The notes below the pieces were generated by a model. That model was not told the DNA's origin. It worked only from the letters and a program-made list of their open reading frames with translations, and made no database searches. The position numbers and the translations under genes are program-made. This document shows positions 17,103-26,605 of a stretch of DNA of 64,000 bases, in pieces; within the stretch, counting starts at the first letter, position 1; every line of letters starts with the position of its first letter. This stretch comes from CAYMUC01 sp964471865 (GTDB lineage Bacteria > Actinomycetota > Acidimicrobiia > Acidimicrobiales > Ilumatobacteraceae), in contig CAYYHU010000002.1 in NCBI GenBank assembly GCA_964471865.1, positions 112,992 through 176,991 of the forward strand, read 5' to 3'.

Positions 17103-18244
17103 CCGGTCGTCTCGTTGCACTCGATCTGCCCGGTGGCGATGACTTCGTAGCCCATCTGGTTCGTCTTTGGGATCGCGGTGACGCGGTATTGCCCGTCGAT
17201 CAGCGACTACCGAGCCCGGCACGTGCAGCACTGATGGACGAACTGGCGCCCACACATGTCCTCGGCCCCGACGGAGTGGAACGGCCCCGAGACGGGGGTC
17301 GCGAGGTCGAATCGGGTGACGCCCTGGTCGTTTCGACCTCGGGCTCCACAGGAACCCCGCGAGGGGTGGTGCTGACGCATGAGGCCGTCACGGCGTCGGC
17401 TCGCAGCAGTCATCGAGCCCTCGGGGTGACGCCTGATGATCACTGGTTGGCCTGCCTGCCGTTGTCTCATGTGGGTGGTCTCTCGGTGGTGACGCGGTCC
17501 CTCGTCACCGGAACCCGACTCAGTGTTCATCCGCGACCCGTACCCGAGGCGATTCTCGCCAGCACCCGAGGTGAGCATCCCGTCACTCTTGTCTCCCTCG
17601 TACCGACCCTGCTCGACCGCATCGATGTGCATCGGTTTCGTCGGGTGTTGTTGGGCGGAAGTCGACCACCCCGCGAGCGGCCCGACCATGTGATCGCGAC
17701 CTACGGACTCACAGAAACCGGTTCGGGAATCGTCTACGACGGACGGGCTCTCGATGGCGTCGAGGTGCGTATCGAGTCCAACGGTGTGATCGCGCTGCGA
17801 GGTCCGATGTTGTTGCGTTGCTACCGCGACGGGACGGTCCCCTTCGACGAGGATGGCTGGTTCGCCACCGGGGATATCGGATCACTCGATGCCGACGGAA
17901 TCCTGTCGGTCGCAGGCCGTCAGGGTGATCTCATCATCACCGGTGGCGAAAACGTCTGGCCGGATCCCGTGGAAGCAGTGCTGGGATCTCATCCTCAAGT
18001 CGCCGAGGTCGGTGTGGCGGGGCGCCCTGATCTGCAGTGGGGCCAGATCGTGGTTGCGTGGGTGGTGCCCACCGACCCCAGTCAGCCCCCCACCCTCGAC
18101 TCGTTGAAAGACCATGTCCGCGAGGTGCTCCCGGCCTTTTGCGCCCCCCGACACCTCGAACTCGTCTCTTCACTCCCCCGGACCGCGCTCGGCAAACTTC
18201 GACGCGTGGATCTCATCGCGACTGAATCGGAGCCCTCACGGTGA
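17099..18244 (+). CDS. menE: o-Succinylbenzoate-CoA ligase
   Basis: The 381-residue ANL-family ligase is shorter than fatty-acyl-CoA synthetases, as expected for actinobacterial MenE. Motifs are VVSTSGSTGTPRGVVLTH (ATP P-loop), ATYGLTETGSG (A5), GDIGSLDADG, QGDLIITGGENVWPDPVE (hinge) and TALGKLRR with the catalytic Lys. It activates o-succinylbenzoate for ring closure by MenB. The GTG start overlaps the amidase stop, and the stop overlaps the next SDR start, so the three are translationally coupled. The identification leans on length plus the men context. Confidence 0.88.
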   Translation: MTGRLVALDLPGGDDFVAHLVRLWDRGDAVLPVDQRLPSPARAALMDELAPTHVLGPDGVERPRDGGREVESGDALVVSTSGSTGTPRGVVLTHEAVTASARSSHRALGVTPDDHWLACLPLSHVGGLSVVTRSLVTGTRLSVHPRPVPEAILASTRGEHPVTLVSLVPTLLDRIDVHRFRRVLLGGSRPPRERPDHVIATYGLTETGSGIVYDGRALDGVEVRIESNGVIALRGPMLLRCYRDGTVPFDEDGWFATGDIGSLDADGILSVAGRQGDLIITGGENVWPDPVEAVLGSHPQVAEVGVAGRPDLQWGQIVVAWVVPTDPSQPPTLDSLKDHVREVLPAFCAPRHLELVSSLPRTALGKLRRVDLIATESEPSR

Positions 18245-19026
18245 CTCGTCTGTCATCGCAGGTCGCCCTGGTGACCGGAGCGGCGTCGGGTATCGGCGCT
18301 GCGATCGCGCGTCGCTATGTCGCCGAAGGAGCTCATGTCGTCCTCGCCGACATCGATCGGGCGGGCGGGGAGCGTCTCGCCCACGAACTCGGTGACGCCG
18401 CGGTGGCGCTCGAATGCGACGTCACGAACGAAACCCACCTCGAAGCCGTCTGTGCCGAGGCGGTATCGCAGTTCGGCCGTCTCGACATCGCCGTGGCGAA
18501 CGCCGGGCGCGGGCATTTCGGACTCCTCGTCGACCATGACCTCCAGGCCTGGCGCGACATTCTCGATCTGTGCGTGACCGGGGTGTTCCTGACGATCAAA
18601 CATGCCGGTCGAGTGATGAGTGACGGCGGGTCGATCATCACGATCGCCTCGTTGAACGCGACTCAACCCTCAGCGGGAATGGCGGCCTATTGCACCGCCA
18701 AGGCCGGGGTGGCGATGCTCACCCAGGTCGCAGCGATGGAACTGGGATCGCGAGGTATCCGGGTCAACGCCATCGCGCCCGGTCTCGTCACGACCCCGGC
18801 ATCGGCTCCGATGATGGGCATCGATGGAGTGACCGAGGAGTTCATCGCCAACACGACTCTGGGACGGTTCGCGCATCCCGATGAAGTGGCGGCGTTGGCG
18901 GTATTTCTCGCCAGCGAGGAATCTTCGTTCATGTCCGCGGCCCTGGTTCCCCTCGATGGAGGGGCGACCACGAAGCGATATCCGGATCTCCCGGGCGCGA
19001 TCGCTCGGATCCAGACGAGACCCTGA
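18241..19026 (+). CDS. SDR-family oxidoreductase
   Basis: This classical short-chain dehydrogenase/reductase has 261 residues. The nucleotide-binding motif is TGAASGIG, the structural NAG is VANAGRG, and the catalytic pair is YCTAK with a Ser 13 residues earlier. The Asp after strand 2 (ADIDR) suggests NAD(H). It starts with a GTG that overlaps the menE stop by four bases. The substrate is unknown; no man-made guess is warranted from motifs alone. It converges on a second SDR gene 38 bp away. Confidence 0.9.
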   Translation: MTRLSSQVALVTGAASGIGAAIARRYVAEGAHVVLADIDRAGGERLAHELGDAAVALECDVTNETHLEAVCAEAVSQFGRLDIAVANAGRGHFGLLVDHDLQAWRDILDLCVTGVFLTIKHAGRVMSDGGSIITIASLNATQPSAGMAAYCTAKAGVAMLTQVAAMELGSRGIRVNAIAPGLVTTPASAPMMGIDGVTEEFIANTTLGRFAHPDEVAALAVFLASEESSFMSAALVPLDGGATTKRYPDLPGAIARIQTRP

Positions 19027-19033
19027 TCGAGTC

Positions 19034-19055
19034 GAGCGCGAACGAGGCGCTCTTT
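19034..19055 (+). terminator. Possible terminator after SDR gene
   Basis: GAGCGC and GCGCTC form a 6-bp stem around a 7-nt loop, followed by TTT. It lies just after the SDR stop and between two convergent genes. The stem is short and the T-run weak. Confidence 0.35.
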
Positions 19056-19064
19056 CGACAGCGA

Positions 19065-19808
19065 TCAGGTGGCGCGAACGCCAGCGCCACCGTCGATCAC
19101 ATAGGTCTCACCCGTGATCCACGACGCCCGGGGCGAGATCAAGAACGCCACGAGATCAGCGACGTCCTCGGGGCGTCCGATCCGCCCGAGCGGTAACGAT
19201 GCTGCGAGTTGCTCACCGAAATTGTCGACGAGAAACGACGCGAAATCCGTGGCCACGAGACCTGGAGCGACGCCCACGACCCGGGTGGGTCCGAGCTCGG
19301 CGCCCAGTTGTCGGGTGAGGTGGATCAGCGCCGCCTTGGTGAGGTTGTAGACGCCGAGTCCGGTTTCGGCGCGAAGCCCACCCACGCTGGCGATATTGCA
19401 CACGACTCCGGGATGGTCCTGCATCCAGGCCTCCCAGACCGCTTGGGTCCACATGACCGGACCTCGCAGGTTCACCTGGAACGTCTTGTCGAATCGGGAC
19501 TCGTCCACTCCGAGGGTTGCGCCGAAATACGGATTGGTGGCGGCGTTGTTCACCAACACGTCCACCCGGCCGAAACGTTCCAGGGTGGCGGCGACACAGG
19601 CTCGTGCGGCTTGGGGATCACCGGCATTCGCCGCAAAGACCGCCGTGTCCCCACCGATGTCGCGAGCGGTGGCCTCGAGATCGGCGATCTTGCGCGAGGA
19701 CAGCATCACCGAGGCGCCCTCAGCCACCGCCCGTGCGGCGATCGCTCGTCCGATACCCCGAGAACCACCGGTGATCAGCACCACTTTGGAGGACAAGTCG
19801 AGATCCAT
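19065..19808 (-). CDS. SDR-family oxidoreductase
   Basis: A second classical SDR (247 residues) is encoded on the minus strand. It has TGGSRGIG, NNAATNPYFG, NIASVGG and the catalytic YNLTK. The Arg-rich end of strand 2 (SSRK) suggests NADP(H). The NPYFG motif and overall pattern resemble DHRS4/3-oxoacyl-reductase-like enzymes. It lies 21 bp downstream of the CorC-like gene on the same strand and may be the last gene of the phoH-ybeY-corC unit. No Shine-Dalgarno is obvious. Confidence 0.9.
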   Translation of the reverse strand: MDLDLSSKVVLITGGSRGIGRAIAARAVAEGASVMLSSRKIADLEATARDIGGDTAVFAANAGDPQAARACVAATLERFGRVDVLVNNAATNPYFGATLGVDESRFDKTFQVNLRGPVMWTQAVWEAWMQDHPGVVCNIASVGGLRAETGLGVYNLTKAALIHLTRQLGAELGPTRVVGVAPGLVATDFASFLVDNFGEQLAASLPLGRIGRPEDVADLVAFLISPRASWITGETYVIDGGAGVRAT

Positions 19809-19829
19809 GATCAGCCCATCATCTCGGCG

Positions 19830-21272
19830 TCACCGATCCCCATCGGAACGCGATCCCGTGGGGGACGTCGAGGAGGAGGCTTGTGCAGCCGAGTCGCCAT
19901 TGACCCCAGACACCGCGTCGGGTTCCGAGGTGGAACTCACGCTGGTGTCATCGTCCGAGTCCGTGGCGGTCTCTGACGTCTCGGTGAGTTCCATCGGCCG
20001 TCGTTCGACACGCACCCGTCGAATTCGCCGACCCTCGATCTCGATCACCTCGAAACGCCAGTCACCGCGTTGCACGCTTTCGCCGATCTCGGGTACGTGC
20101 TCGAGCTCACCGAAGACGAAACCGGCGAGGGTGTCGAAATCCTCATCGGAGATGTCGAGATCGAGAAGCTCATTGAGTTCGGACACGCCGTATCCGCCGT
20201 CGATCTCGTAACCCACGCCTTCGAGTTCGGCCACTGCGGGTTCTTCTTCGTCGAATTCGTCGATGATCTCTCCGACGAGCTCTTCGAGACAGTCCTCGAG
20301 GGTGACGAGACCCGCGATCCCCCCGTACTCGTCGACGATCATCGCCAGATGGAACTTGTCGGCCTGCATCTCGCGCATGAGGCGCGCGACGGGCTTGTTC
20401 TCGGGAACGAATCGCACCGCATGCATCTGCTCGGCCACCGTCAGGCTTCCGAGGCCTTCCCGTTCGAGGCGCATCAGTTCCTTGACGTGCACGAGACCCA
20501 CGACGTCGCCGTCTTCGTCTCCGGTCACAGGAAGCCGGCTGAAACCGTGCCCGATCGCCACATCGAGAGCGTCCGACACCGTGGCGGTATCGCCCACGGT
20601 GATCAGATCGGGTCGTGGGACCATGATTTCGCGGGCCACGGTGTCACCGAACTCGATGATCGACTCGATCAGTTCGCGCTCAGCATGTTCGATCACCTCG
20701 TCCTCGGCGGCGGCACCGACGATTCCGAGGAGTTCTTGTTCACTGACGAAGGGGCCTTCTTTGAGCCCCTTACCAGGAATGAGAACGTTGGTCAGCCCGA
20801 TCAGAGAGCGTGACACCGCCCGTAGTGGGGGGAAGGACACGATCGCATCGGTGAGACGAGACGTCATCAACGCAGCCCGCTCGGCTCGAAGGACCGCCCA
20901 GGTCTTGGGCATCGCCTCGGACAACACGAAAAACACCACGACGTTGAGGACGAAACCGATCGCCACACCGGTCGCTCCGAAAAGTCGAGCCGCCAACAGC
21001 GAGGTGAGGAAGGCCTGACCGGTCTGACACACCGTCACGGTGACGAGCACCGGGTTGATGAATCGTTCCGGGGTGGTGACGAGTCTCAAGAGCGCCGCTG
21101 AGGCCTTCGAACCGGTCGCGGCATCGATGGCTTGGGCTTTGACGCGTGAAATCCGATTCAAGGAGGTCTCGGCAACCGCGAAGAACACCAAGATCACCAA
21201 GAGCACGACGATGGCGAGAACCATGCCGAGCTCGGTACCGCCGAAACTGGCGGCGACCGCCGTGGCGCTCAT
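19830..21272 (-). CDS. HlyC/CorC (CNNM) family membrane protein with CBS pair
   Basis: The 480-residue protein has an N-terminal CNNM/DUF21 transmembrane domain (four hydrophobic segments, about residues 12-160). Two CBS domains follow (around EIMVPRPDLITV and SRLPVTGDEDGDVVGLVHVKELM) and then a CorC_HlyC domain (YEIDGGYGVSELNELLDL to the C-terminus). The tail after about residue 435 is acidic and Ser/Thr-rich without structure. The family is tied to divalent cation (Mg/Co) export or homeostasis. Its ATG overlaps the ybeY stop by ATGA, following the common phoH-ybeY-corC order. Confidence 0.92.
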   Translation of the reverse strand: MSATAVAASFGGTELGMVLAIVVLLVILVFFAVAETSLNRISRVKAQAIDAATGSKASAALLRLVTTPERFINPVLVTVTVCQTGQAFLTSLLAARLFGATGVAIGFVLNVVVFFVLSEAMPKTWAVLRAERAALMTSRLTDAIVSFPPLRAVSRSLIGLTNVLIPGKGLKEGPFVSEQELLGIVGAAAEDEVIEHAERELIESIIEFGDTVAREIMVPRPDLITVGDTATVSDALDVAIGHGFSRLPVTGDEDGDVVGLVHVKELMRLEREGLGSLTVAEQMHAVRFVPENKPVARLMREMQADKFHLAMIVDEYGGIAGLVTLEDCLEELVGEIIDEFDEEEPAVAELEGVGYEIDGGYGVSELNELLDLDISDEDFDTLAGFVFGELEHVPEIGESVQRGDWRFEVIEIEGRRIRRVRVERRPMELTETSETATDSDDDTSVSSTSEPDAVSGVNGDSAAQASSSTSPTGSRSDGDR

Positions 21273-21856
21273 GAGTGGTCCTGCCGGAAACCGACAGGTG
21301 CCGGGCCACCCCAATGGTGACTCTCCAGCAATTCGAGCTCACGGCTGCGCATTGCGGCCGTCGCCTCGGGGGTGTCGTGATCCGCACCCAGCACGTGCAA
21401 GATGCCATGAACGACCAAAAGGGCGATTTCGTCCTCGACGGTTCCAGCATGCGTGGGAGCTTGACGCTGGGCCACGGCCGGGCAGATGACCACATCACCC
21501 AGGAGCACCAGTTGGTCTCCGGGATCCGGCGGTGAGGAATCGGGGCCTTTGGAGGCTCCGACCCGCGCGCCCACGGTCACGGGTACATCGAGAGGAAACG
21601 CCAACACATCGGTGGGACCCTCATTGCCGAGATGTTCGGCGTTGAGACGAGCGATGTCGTCTTCGCCGATGAACAGCACCGACAATTCGGTGCCACCGCG
21701 CACCCCTTGCGCCGCGAGGACGTCTTGGGCGAGCCGCTGCCAACGATCCAAGTCGACGGCGACGTCGTTTTGCTCGTCGGCACAAAACACCTCGGGATCG
21801 TCATCGCCTCCCACGAGGGGACGACGGCCCAAGGTGGGACGACTTCGATCAGCCAT
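21269..21856 (-). CDS. ybeY: Endoribonuclease YbeY (16S rRNA maturation)
   Basis: YbeY is a zinc-dependent RNase needed for 16S rRNA 3'-end maturation. The 195-residue product has the metal motif HGILHVLGADH near the C-terminus and the substrate region GPTDVLAFPLD. About 20 residues between these (SKGPDSSPPDPG) extend the protein beyond its usual 150-180 residues. The ATG was chosen within the last bases of phoH (8-bp overlap), because upstream codons lie inside phoH and are not conserved. It overlaps corC at its 3' end. Confidence 0.93.
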   Translation of the reverse strand: MADRSRPTLGRRPLVGGDDDPEVFCADEQNDVAVDLDRWQRLAQDVLAAQGVRGGTELSVLFIGEDDIARLNAEHLGNEGPTDVLAFPLDVPVTVGARVGASKGPDSSPPDPGDQLVLLGDVVICPAVAQRQAPTHAGTVEDEIALLVVHGILHVLGADHDTPEATAAMRSRELELLESHHWGGPAPVGFRQDHS

Positions 21857-22820
21857 TCCGACCCCCGGACGGGTCGGTGGAGCGCTCATAGGCCGCCACG
21901 ATGTCGGCGACGATCTTGTGCCGCACGACATCAGCGCCACTCAGGTGCACGAAGGCCAGACCATCGATACCGGTCAGGATCCGTTCGAGGCCCGCGAGAC
22001 CGCTGCGACCGTCGGGGACATCGACCTGGGTGGAGTCCCCCGTCACCACGACCCGTGATCCAAAGCCGATACGGGTCAAGAACATCTTCATCTGTTCGGG
22101 AGTGGTGTTCTGGGCCTCGTCGAGAATGATGAAGGAGTTGTTGAGGGTTCGTCCCCTCATGAACGCCAACGGCGCCACTTCGACGGTTTGGCGTTCGAGG
22201 AGGCGTTGCGCGGCCTCGGGTTCCATCATGTCGTACAGCGCGTCGTAGAGCGGACGCAGGTACGGATCGATCTTGGCCATCAAGTCACCGGGCAAAAAGC
22301 CGAGGCGTTCACCGGCTTCGACGGCGGGTCGGGTCAAGATGATCCTCTGAACCGATTTGGCTTGGAGTGCCTGAACCGCCATGGCGACGGCCAACCAGCT
22401 CTTACCGGTGCCGGCGGGACCGATGCCGAAAGTGATGACATGGTTGCGAATCGCGTCCACGTACCGCTTCTGCCCCGCGGTCTTGGGCCGCACGGTGCGG
22501 CCACGTGATCCCCGCAACACGTCATCGGTGAGCACCTCGCTGGGTCGCTCGTCGTGACGGACCATGTCGATGGATCGTTCCAGACTCGCCGGATCGAGGT
22601 GTTCGCCCCGTTGGATCACGAGCACCAACTCCTCGAAAAGTCGCCGCGCATCCTCGGCACCAGCGCCGGCGAGGAGGATTTCGTTACCTCGCACGAGAAC
22701 GTCGAGGCCGGGAAAGGCCGATTCGATACGTCGAAGATGCTCATCTCGAGGCCCCAGCAAGCTCGTCATCACGTGCACCCCCGGCACGACGAGAGTGGCC
22801 GTGGGCGTGGATGTCGACAT
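21849..22820 (-). CDS. phoH: PhoH-like ATPase (YbeZ type)
   Basis: The 323-residue PhoH-family nucleoside triphosphatase has Walker A GPAGTGKS, Walker B FIILDEAQN and the sensor stretch VVTGDSTQVD. An N-terminal KH-like extension (about residues 20-90) precedes the ATPase core, as in the YbeZ branch linked to YbeY and rRNA metabolism. It is the first gene of the phoH-ybeY-corC unit. No ribosome site or TANNNT element directly precedes the ATG; a TACCGT about 55 nt upstream could be its promoter. Confidence 0.93.
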   Translation of the reverse strand: MSTSTPTATLVVPGVHVMTSLLGPRDEHLRRIESAFPGLDVLVRGNEILLAGAGAEDARRLFEELVLVIQRGEHLDPASLERSIDMVRHDERPSEVLTDDVLRGSRGRTVRPKTAGQKRYVDAIRNHVITFGIGPAGTGKSWLAVAMAVQALQAKSVQRIILTRPAVEAGERLGFLPGDLMAKIDPYLRPLYDALYDMMEPEAAQRLLERQTVEVAPLAFMRGRTLNNSFIILDEAQNTTPEQMKMFLTRIGFGSRVVVTGDSTQVDVPDGRSGLAGLERILTGIDGLAFVHLSGADVVRHKIVADIVAAYERSTDPSGGRNG

Positions 22821-22975
22821 CAGTGGTTCACCGGCACGTGCGGCTCACCGGACCCCGGTTCGTGGTCGCATGATGCGCATACGGTAGCGGGCGCGAGGCC
22901 TCGGTGTGTACCCCGAGATCACCGACGTCGATCGCTCGAACGCGACCGGGAGCGGCGACGGCCGCGCTCAGGCCG

Positions 22976-22981
22976 TATCGT
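22976..22981 (+). promoter_or_regulatory. Putative -10 element of PLP-enzyme gene
   Basis: TATCGT lies 7 nt before the ATG with no Shine-Dalgarno, consistent with a leaderless mRNA. It lies in the 168-bp region divergent from phoH. Confidence 0.5.
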
Positions 22982-22988
22982 CGTGTCG

Positions 22989-24203
22989 ATGTCGTTGCCT
23001 GAGACTCCTGATGAGACCCCGCCCCGGGTGGACACGAGCGCCTCATGGGGTCCCTCGACGCGCGCTGTGACTGCGGGTCGCGTCGAGCGTTCAGGCCCAC
23101 TGTCGACCTCGATCTCGACGGCGACCACCTGGGCGTCACGGGATCTCGATGAAGCTCACCAACGAGCGCGATCGGCCCGACCGGCCGATTTCTACAGTCG
23201 CTACGCGAATCCAACGGTCACCGAACTCGAAACCGCTATCGCCGAACTGGAGAACGCACCGTCAGCTCTGGCGATGGCCTCGGGGATGGGGGCTCTCGCC
23301 ACGGTGCTGTTCGCGCTCTGCTCGACAGGTGATCACGTGGTCGCCTCTCGCCAGTTGTACGCCGGAACCCGGGCACTCCTCGAAGGTCCAGCGGCCCGGA
23401 TGGGAATCGAGACCACCTTCGTCGACGGCACCGACGCCACGGCGCTCGCTGCCGCGGTGCGTCCAGGGCGCACCATGGTCGTGATGGCCGAGACGCCATC
23501 GAACCCCTGTCTCGATCTGGTGGATCTCGACGCTCTCGGAGCGCTGAGTGGACCCTTCACCGTGGTGGACTCGACTTTCGCGACCCCGATCGGTCAGCGG
23601 CCCTTGGACCACGGTGTGGATCTGGTCGTGCATTCGGCCACCAAAGGGCTCGGTGGCCACAATGACGCCACCTTGGGAGTGGTCGCTGGTGATGGCGAGT
23701 TACTCGACGCGATCTGGGGCTACGGGGTGTTGCATGGCGCCACGCCATCTCCGTATGACGCGGCTGCGGTCCTACGAGGGTTACGGACGTTGGCGATCCG
23801 TTTCGAACGCCAGAATTCGACTGCTCTCGCTGTGGTCGCGGCACTGAGCGACCATCCCGCAGTCGCAGCACTCGTGCACCCCCACGGGGAGTCCCACCCC
23901 CAACGCGACCTCGCTCGACGTCAACTTGCGGGATGTTCGATGTTGGCTCTGGATCTCAACGGGGGCACCGACGCCGCCCGACGCTTCGAGGATCACCTCC
24001 GGTTGTGCCGAGTGGCCACGTCCCTGGGAGGACCCGACACATTGGTATCGCATGCTGCGACATCGACGCATTCGAGTCTGGATCCCAACGAACGTCGGGC
24101 TCAGGGAATCGGAGACGGGCTGATGCGGGTCTCGATCGGTCTCGAGGATCCTGAGGATCTCATCGCCGATATCCGCTCGGCTCTCGACGCCACAGCTCGA
24201 TGA
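22989..24203 (+). CDS. Trans-sulfuration PLP enzyme (cystathionine gamma-synthase/lyase family)
   Basis: The 404-residue fold-type I PLP enzyme belongs to the Cys/Met metabolism family. The N-terminal YSRYANPT motif, the ring-stacking region ASGMGALATVLFAL, AETPSNPCLDLVDL, the PLP aspartate in VVDSTFATP and the Schiff-base Lys in HSATKGLGGHND are all present. The C-terminal SLGGPDTLVSHAATSTH and MRVSIGLED are conserved too. The family interconverts homoserine, cysteine and methionine intermediates; synthase, gamma-lyase and O-acetylhomoserine sulfhydrylase cannot be separated by eye. The ATG is supported by the upstream TATCGT. Confidence 0.9.
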   Translation: MSLPETPDETPPRVDTSASWGPSTRAVTAGRVERSGPLSTSISTATTWASRDLDEAHQRARSARPADFYSRYANPTVTELETAIAELENAPSALAMASGMGALATVLFALCSTGDHVVASRQLYAGTRALLEGPAARMGIETTFVDGTDATALAAAVRPGRTMVVMAETPSNPCLDLVDLDALGALSGPFTVVDSTFATPIGQRPLDHGVDLVVHSATKGLGGHNDATLGVVAGDGELLDAIWGYGVLHGATPSPYDAAAVLRGLRTLAIRFERQNSTALAVVAALSDHPAVAALVHPHGESHPQRDLARRQLAGCSMLALDLNGGTDAARRFEDHLRLCRVATSLGGPDTLVSHAATSTHSSLDPNERRAQGIGDGLMRVSIGLEDPEDLIADIRSALDATAR

Positions 24204-24303
24204 GCGGATACTCCCCGACCTCGACACCGACACAGAGACAGACGCAGATACAGGTACCGGCCTGGAACCGTCATCGGCCCGACACGACGTGGAGACGGTG
24301 GCG

Positions 24304-25000
24304 ATGACGACGAACTCGAAGATCGGCGTGATCGCCCTTCACGGTCTCGGCGGCGGTCCTGAGAGTCTGGGGGATGTTCCCGCACGTCTCGAGGCGCTCG
24401 GCTACCGAGTCTCAGCCCCGGTTCTCATCGGTCACGCAACGACACCGACTGATCTCGAAGGGGTCCAAGCCCAGGACTGGGTCCGCCAGATCCGACACCA
24501 GATCGCGTCGGCCGAGGGCCCTGTCATCGTCCTTNNNNNNNNNNGCGCTGATCGCCGCCTCACACGAGGACACCGTGGCCGCAGTGGTGTGCATCAACGC
24601 TCCCGTGGCACCCAGCGATCCCGATGTCGTGGAGCATCTGTCGGCACTGGCGGCTGCGAGCCGCCGCGTACCGTCGGGGTCGACCATGCACGACCCCCAC
24701 GCCCACGACTCGGGGTATGACGAGCTACCAGCGACAGCTCTCGTCGCTCTGGTCGAAGCCGGCGACGAGGCCCATCGGGTCTGTGCCCACATCACGGTTC
24801 CGGTCCTCGTCGTCACCAGCCGTCACGACGACGTGGTCGACCCGTGGACAGGCAACGACCTCGCCACCCGACTCGGCGGCGAGGTCGAACACCTTCATCT
24901 GGATCGTGGTGGCCATGTGGCCTGTTTGGATCTCGATCGCGACACTCTCGCGGGTGCGATCGAGGCCTTCGTCGAGAAGGTCAGCGCTGGATCGACTTGA
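24304..25000 (+). CDS. Alpha/beta-hydrolase (carboxylesterase), interrupted by assembly gap
   Basis: This is probably an intact esterase split only by a run of 10 N. Before the gap the protein reads [13 protein letters not shown], and after it come the catalytic Asp region SRHDDVVDP and the His in RGGHVACLD, as in the Est30/COG1647 group. The missing piece is exactly where the GxSxGG nucleophile elbow should be. The frame differs across the gap by one base, so the true gap length is a multiple of three, probably about 21-24 nt. GGAG precedes the ATG. The 3' end overlaps the convergent aldehyde dehydrogenase gene by 20 bp. Confidence 0.8.
24535..24544. other. Assembly gap (10 N)
   Basis: Ten undetermined bases lie inside the carboxylesterase gene. 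The apparent frameshift across them reflects placeholder length, not mutation. Confidence 0.95.
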
Positions 25001-26408
25001 TCTCGCAGAACTCTTCGAAGCCCGCCCGGCCGTATTCACGTCCGACACCGGACTGCTTGTAGCCACCAAAGGGAGCATTGGGGTTGAACTTGCCCCCATT
25101 GACTTCGACCTGACCGGTGCGCATCCGTCGGGCAACCGCCATCGCCTTGTCGGCGTCGCCGCCCCAGACCCCGCCCGACAGTCCGTACACGGTGCCGTTG
25201 GCGATCCGCACGGCGTCGTCGACATCGCTGTAGGTCATGATGGAAAGCACCGGACCGAAGATCTCCTCCTGAGCGATCGTCATGTCCTCGGTGACCCGCG
25301 AGAACACCGTCGGGCGCACGTAGAAACCGACGTCGAGACCTTCGGGAGCTCCGAGTCCTCCTGCGATCACGACCGCACCCTCGTCGATGCCGACCTGGAT
25401 GAAATGCTGGACCCGCTCCCGCTGGGCCGCCGAGGCGAGGGGCCCGAGGTGCACGCCCTCGGTGAAGGGATCGCCCACCTTCATCGACTCACAGGTCGCC
25501 GCCGCGATCTTCTCGGCCTCGTCGAGACGGGACTCGGGAACCAGCATCCGAGTGAGCGCCGCACAGGTCTGACCGGAGTTGGTGAACGCCTTGCCGACAC
25601 CGGCAGCAACCGCCTTCGCGAAGGTTGCTTCGTCCAGATCGTCGAGGATGACGTTGGCGGACTTGCCACCGAGTTCGAGAGCGACCTTCTTGATGGTCTG
25701 AGCGCCGAGTTCGGCCACTCGCCGGCCGGCGCGAGCCGAGCCCGTGAACGACATCATGTCAATCCCCGGATGGCTCGACATGGCCTCTCCGACCACGGGT
25801 CCCAGCCCGGTGACGAGGTTGAACACACCCGCAGGAACACCGACCTCGTGGACGACTTCGGCGAGTACGAACGCATCGACGGGGGCGATCTCGGACGGCT
25901 TGAGTACGACGGTGCAACCCGCCGCCATGGCAAAGGCCACCTTGGCGGCGATCTGATGCAGCGGATAGTTCCACGGGGTGATGCAACCCACGACGCCGAT
26001 CGGCTCGCGAACCACCAGCGAGGTGCCCACCTCTTCCTCGTAGGCGAACTCCTCGGCGAGTTTGGCCGCCTGATGGAAGCTGTTCACCGGAAGCCCGACC
26101 TGAACCGGCTTGGACAACCATGCCGCCATGCCGGTTTCACGACTGATCGTGTTGGCGAGTTCGTCGGTCCGCGCAGCGAGCGCGTCCCCGATGCGGCTCA
26201 GGTACTTGGCTCGTTCCTCCCGCGGTGTCGTCGACCACGATTCGAAGGCCGCGACGGCGGCAGCGACGGCGGCTTCCACGTCGGCGGCATCGCCAAGGGG
26301 AATCGATGCCATCGGAGCTTCGGTGACGGAGTCGATGACATCCATCCGGTCGGTGCCATGAGGAGCCACCCAGGCTCCGTCGATGTAGAACTGCTGATAG
26401 TCGGTCAT
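24981..26408 (-). CDS. Aldehyde dehydrogenase family protein
   Basis: The 475-residue NAD(P)-dependent aldehyde dehydrogenase has all key parts. These are the Rossmann loop [11 protein letters not shown], the general-base Glu in [11 protein letters not shown], the nucleophile Cys in NSGQTCAA, the cofactor Glu in EEIFGPVLS and the oligomerisation end [12 protein letters not shown]. It most resembles broad-specificity aldehyde dehydrogenases such as betaine/gamma-aminobutyraldehyde types; the substrate is unassigned. TACCGT lies 7 nt before the ATG without a Shine-Dalgarno. The 3' end overlaps the convergent esterase gene. Confidence 0.93.
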   Translation of the reverse strand: MTDYQQFYIDGAWVAPHGTDRMDVIDSVTEAPMASIPLGDAADVEAAVAAAVAAFESWSTTPREERAKYLSRIGDALAARTDELANTISRETGMAAWLSKPVQVGLPVNSFHQAAKLAEEFAYEEEVGTSLVVREPIGVVGCITPWNYPLHQIAAKVAFAMAAGCTVVLKPSEIAPVDAFVLAEVVHEVGVPAGVFNLVTGLGPVVGEAMSSHPGIDMMSFTGSARAGRRVAELGAQTIKKVALELGGKSANVILDDLDEATFAKAVAAGVGKAFTNSGQTCAALTRMLVPESRLDEAEKIAAATCESMKVGDPFTEGVHLGPLASAAQRERVQHFIQVGIDEGAVVIAGGLGAPEGLDVGFYVRPTVFSRVTEDMTIAQEEIFGPVLSIMTYSDVDDAVRIANGTVYGLSGGVWGGDADKAMAVARRMRTGQVEVNGGKFNPNAPFGGYKQSGVGREYGRAGFEEFCEIKSIQR

Positions 26409-26415
26409 GGTGCGA

Positions 26416-26421
26416 ACGGTA
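26416..26421 (-). promoter_or_regulatory. Putative -10 element of aldehyde dehydrogenase gene
   Basis: TACCGT on the minus strand lies 7 nt before the ATG, fitting a leaderless transcript. A TTGACA hexamer on the plus strand 11 bp further on (26432) may belong to the divergent gene. Confidence 0.5.
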
Positions 26422-26605
26422 GGGCTCCACGTTGACAGAGGTGGAGTCGGAACCGTCTGGAGTCGTGATTCACCTGTCGTTCTCGCCGTCGTCGACGACA
26501 GGACATGTCGAGGTCAAGTGCTCGCCATGCCCCTGGGAGACGCTGCGGGCGTCTTCATCCAGGCGACGTCGTCAGCTGACGTCCCAGACAGCGGAAAGGT
26601 GCATC

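Noticed and set aside
24289..25000. Esterase as a frameshifted pseudogene
   Set aside because: The frame change coincides exactly with placeholder N bases and all other catalytic motifs are intact.
24624..26435. 603-codon frame on the plus strand
   Set aside because: It is a shadow of the aldehyde dehydrogenase on the opposite strand, low-complexity Arg/His/Gly-rich without motifs.
26432..26605. Longer N-terminus for the wall-anchored protein
   Set aside because: The extra residues precede a complete signal peptide, and the ribosome site supports the later ATG.
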